A stretch of 64,000 nt of DNA from an uncultured Succinivibrio sp. (GTDB lineage Bacteria; Pseudomonadota; Gammaproteobacteria; Enterobacterales; Succinivibrionaceae). Below the pieces are notes generated by a model, which had not been told where the DNA came from, did no database searches, and saw only the letters and a list, made by a program, of their open reading frames with translations. The stretch is from assembly GCA_934218695.1 (NCBI GenBank), contig CAKQDA010000003.1, forward strand, positions 62,001-126,000. Reading direction: 5' to 3'. The translations under genes and the position numbers were made by a program. Below are positions 62,201-64,000 of the stretch, piece by piece (position 1 is the first letter of the stretch; each line of letters opens with the position of its first letter).

Positions 62201-63133
62201 GTGATCGATTTAAAAGACGCAGCTGCATTTTTAAGACTGTGCGAAACCTCAAACCTAACCAGAACCGCTACATTATGTAATGTAAGCCCTTCTACGTTAA
62301 GCCGTACATTAAATAAGTTGGAAAGAGAACTCAACACCAAATTATGTATCCGAGACAAGAAAGGAATCTTCATAACAGAAGCTGGCAGAAAATTTGAAGC
62401 TTTTGCGAAAAAGACATTAAATGCTTATTCAGAACTTGAAAGTGAGCTTGACTCTGGAGTTGGCGCAGTATCTGGAGTAATTAAGATTTATTGTTCTGTC
62501 ACAGCCTCATATTTGTTCATTCCGCGTTTATTGAATGAGTTGCACCTTACAGCCCCAAATCTTGAGATAAAGTTGGAGACAGGAGATCCTGCAGATGCCC
62601 TGCACAAACTTGATGACACAAAATACGATTTTGTAATCAGTGCTCTTCCAAACGAAGTACCAACAGAAATTCAGTATGTGGATCTTGTTACTTTCCCACT
62701 TATTCTTATAGCACCTAAAAAACCTCGATTCTCCGTAACAACTGATCTGTCAGATCCTGATCTTTCACTAACTCCTTTTGTAATGCCAGAAAAAGGTCAG
62801 TTAAGGTATGAAGTTGAGAAATATTTTACTTCTCAGGAAATTACCCCTCACGTTTATTCAGAAGTTTCAGGTCACGAAGCCATTGTTTCACTCACTGCCC
62901 TAGGCTTTGGAGTTTCCGTTGTTCCAAGGCTTGTGTATGAAATTTCCCCATTTAAAAATGACGTAGTGGTTATAAAAGATTTGCCATGGTCAAATTTTAG
63001 AGTTGCACTCTGCAATTTAAAGAGTCGGACTAAAGATAAGAAAATCAAGGTGGTTCATGAATTAGCCAGACGTTTAGCGCCAAGTTTTTCACCAGATCTG
63101 ACTCGAAGACGCTCTGACACTGGAATTATGTAA
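62201..63133 (+). CDS. ilvY: LysR-family activator IlvY
   Basis: IlvY binds the shared promoter and activates ilvC in response to acetolactate or acetohydroxybutyrate. The 310-residue protein starts at GTG (62201) with AAGGA upstream. The helix-turn-helix SNLTRTATLCNVSPSTLSRT is at about residues 17-36, followed by LERELNTKLCIRD and the inducer-binding domain with IKIYCSVTASYLFIPRLL and SGHEAIVSLTALGFGVSVVP. These agree with E. coli IlvY, including the CSVTA and GHEA stretches. Position divergent from ilvC supports it strongly. Confidence 0.94.
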   Translation: MIDLKDAAAFLRLCETSNLTRTATLCNVSPSTLSRTLNKLERELNTKLCIRDKKGIFITEAGRKFEAFAKKTLNAYSELESELDSGVGAVSGVIKIYCSVTASYLFIPRLLNELHLTAPNLEIKLETGDPADALHKLDDTKYDFVISALPNEVPTEIQYVDLVTFPLILIAPKKPRFSVTTDLSDPDLSLTPFVMPEKGQLRYEVEKYFTSQEITPHVYSEVSGHEAIVSLTALGFGVSVVPRLVYEISPFKNDVVVIKDLPWSNFRVALCNLKSRTKDKKIKVVHELARRLAPSFSPDLTRRRSDTGIM

Positions 63134-63458
63134 AAGCCATCAGCATCCGAGAATGATTAATTGCTGTGCATGGAATTGTGTGATTTAGCGCTCAATAATT
63201 ATTGTATAATAGAATCTGAATGTAAAAATTACTGTTAATACAGAAATTTTGCTTTGTAGAGTGTTATGTAGCTTATAAAGTCATAAGGATACTAAACACA
63301 GAATTGAAATTCTTTAATATCTGTATAGGTCAAAATCTAAATAGATGTTTAGGAATTGCTAATTAGATTACTTAGTAAAAAGATGTATCATAAAAACTTA
63401 TTACACCTTTATATACTAAATATCATTTACTAAAAATCTGCTATCAGGAGACATCTTC
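63134..63458 (+). promoter_or_regulatory. Intergenic region and probable promoter of pgi
   Basis: This 325-base AT-rich spacer has TATAAT at 63205-63210 with only a weak -35 (TGATTT) about 18 bases before. If used, it leaves a leader of about 240 bases. GTGTGATTTAGCGCTCA near 63177 has a TGTGA half-site. No small gene was seen. Confidence 0.4.
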
Positions 63459-64000
63459 ATGTTTTACGGTATCAACCCAACTCAAACTGAAGCTTGGAAA
63501 AAATTAACAGCTCACTTTGAATCTACCAAGAATCGTACCTTAAAAGATCTGTTCAAGCAGGATCCAAACCGTTTTGACAAATACTCTCTAACCTTGGCAA
63601 AGGGCGATATTGTTGCTGATTTCTCAAAAAACATCATTGATGAGACAACATTAAATCTATTATTAGAGTTAGCAAAAGAAACTAAACTTCAGGACAACAT
63701 TGAAGCGATGTTCTCAGGTGAGATCATTAACCGTACAGAAGGTCGTGCTGTTTTACACACAGCTTTACGTAATTTCTCAGGCAAGCCTGTATACGTAGAC
63801 GGCAAAGATGTAATGCCTGGCGTTAAAGCAGTTTTAGATAAGATGAAAGCTTTCTGTGAGAAAGTTATTTCCGGAGAATGGAAAGGTTATACAGGAAAAG
63901 AGATCACTGATGTAGTTAACATTGGTATTGGTGGTTCTGATTTGGGTCCTGTTATGATCTCTGAGGCACTAACTCCATACCACACACGATTAAACGTTCA
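63459..64000 (+). CDS. pgi: Glucose-6-phosphate isomerase, N-terminal part (cut by window edge)
   Basis: Pgi interconverts glucose-6-phosphate and fructose-6-phosphate in glycolysis. The first 180 codons are present. The ATG at 63459 follows CAGGAG at good spacing, and the protein begins [16 protein letters not shown]. It has [26 protein letters not shown] and [16 protein letters not shown] stretches near residues 85-105 and 153-168, both diagnostic of bacterial Pgi. The gene continues past the right edge, so the catalytic glutamate and C-terminal signature are not seen. Confidence 0.96.
   Translation, partial: MFYGINPTQTEAWKKLTAHFESTKNRTLKDLFKQDPNRFDKYSLTLAKGDIVADFSKNIIDETTLNLLLELAKETKLQDNIEAMFSGEIINRTEGRAVLHTALRNFSGKPVYVDGKDVMPGVKAVLDKMKAFCEKVISGEWKGYTGKEITDVVNIGIGGSDLGPVMISEALTPYHTRLNV

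Noticed and set aside
1..64000. CRISPR arrays, insertion sequences, prophage, rRNA
   Set aside because: No regularly spaced repeats, transposase genes, phage structural genes or rRNA sequence were seen in the window.

Overview
The window is an ordinary chromosomal segment of a low-GC, fermentative-looking gammaproteobacterium. Its proteins are close to Escherichia coli orthologues (PpiB, LpxH, PolA, Rho, UvrD, XerC, CyaA, Rep, IlvC, IlvY, RlhA, YihG), and several E. coli neighbourhoods survive: cysS/ppiB/lpxH, lptM-dapF-xerC-yigB-uvrD, cyaA divergent from hemX-hemY, ilvE-ilvD-ilvA, yihG next to dsbA, ilvY divergent from ilvC, and a tRNA-Arg(CCG)/tRNA-Leu(CAG) pair like argX and leuT. The AT-richness and gene content suggest a gut or rumen member of the Succinivibrionaceae; this is an inference, since no rRNA is present.

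Layout. 1-6965: cysS (cut by the window edge), ppiB, lpxH, polA, a YhhQ-type queuosine-precursor transporter, trxA and a D-Ala-D-Ala ligase. 7391-9483: the wreck of a metE-metF locus, with an N-terminal metE half full of stops and frameshifts joined to a metF without its start. 9589-20397: rho, a small VOC protein, then the minus-strand block uvrD, yigB, xerC, dapF, lysA, lptM, cyaA. 20707-31354: hemX-hemY (without hemC and hemD), a secreted protein of unknown function, ilvA, ilvD, ilvE, yihG, dsbA and a lone squalene/phytoene-synthase-family gene. 31438-37517: yciA and an acrR-acrAB efflux locus. 37607-42739: an unrecognised gene, flavodoxin, a sodium symporter of the NSS/SNF family and alkaline phosphatase. 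42914-49715: a sugar ABC transporter with divergent binding protein, ATPase and two permeases, followed by araA. 49870-64000: a cysteine hydrolase, rlhA, pepT, an AbgT transporter, two tRNAs, tcdA, a primase-like TOPRIM protein coupled to rep, ilvC/ilvY and the start of pgi.

How the genes work together. ilvA, ilvD, ilvE and ilvC supply most of the isoleucine/valine pathway, but no acetohydroxyacid synthase gene is present in the window. The binding protein, ATPase, permeases and araA form a pentose uptake and isomerisation unit; two LacI-type palindromes in its 0.7-kb divergent promoter region suggest shared control. acrR lies opposite acrAB with repeated operator half-sites. pepT and the AbgT carrier lie in tandem downstream of the tRNAs.

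No CRISPR array, insertion sequence, prophage or rRNA was seen. The least ordinary features are the recombined metE/metF pseudogene, the primase-like protein (altered zinc finger, long Gln/Asn-rich linker, no visible Walker A) packed against rep, the loss of hemCD from a hemXY locus, and a tRNA-Arg gene without encoded CCA.
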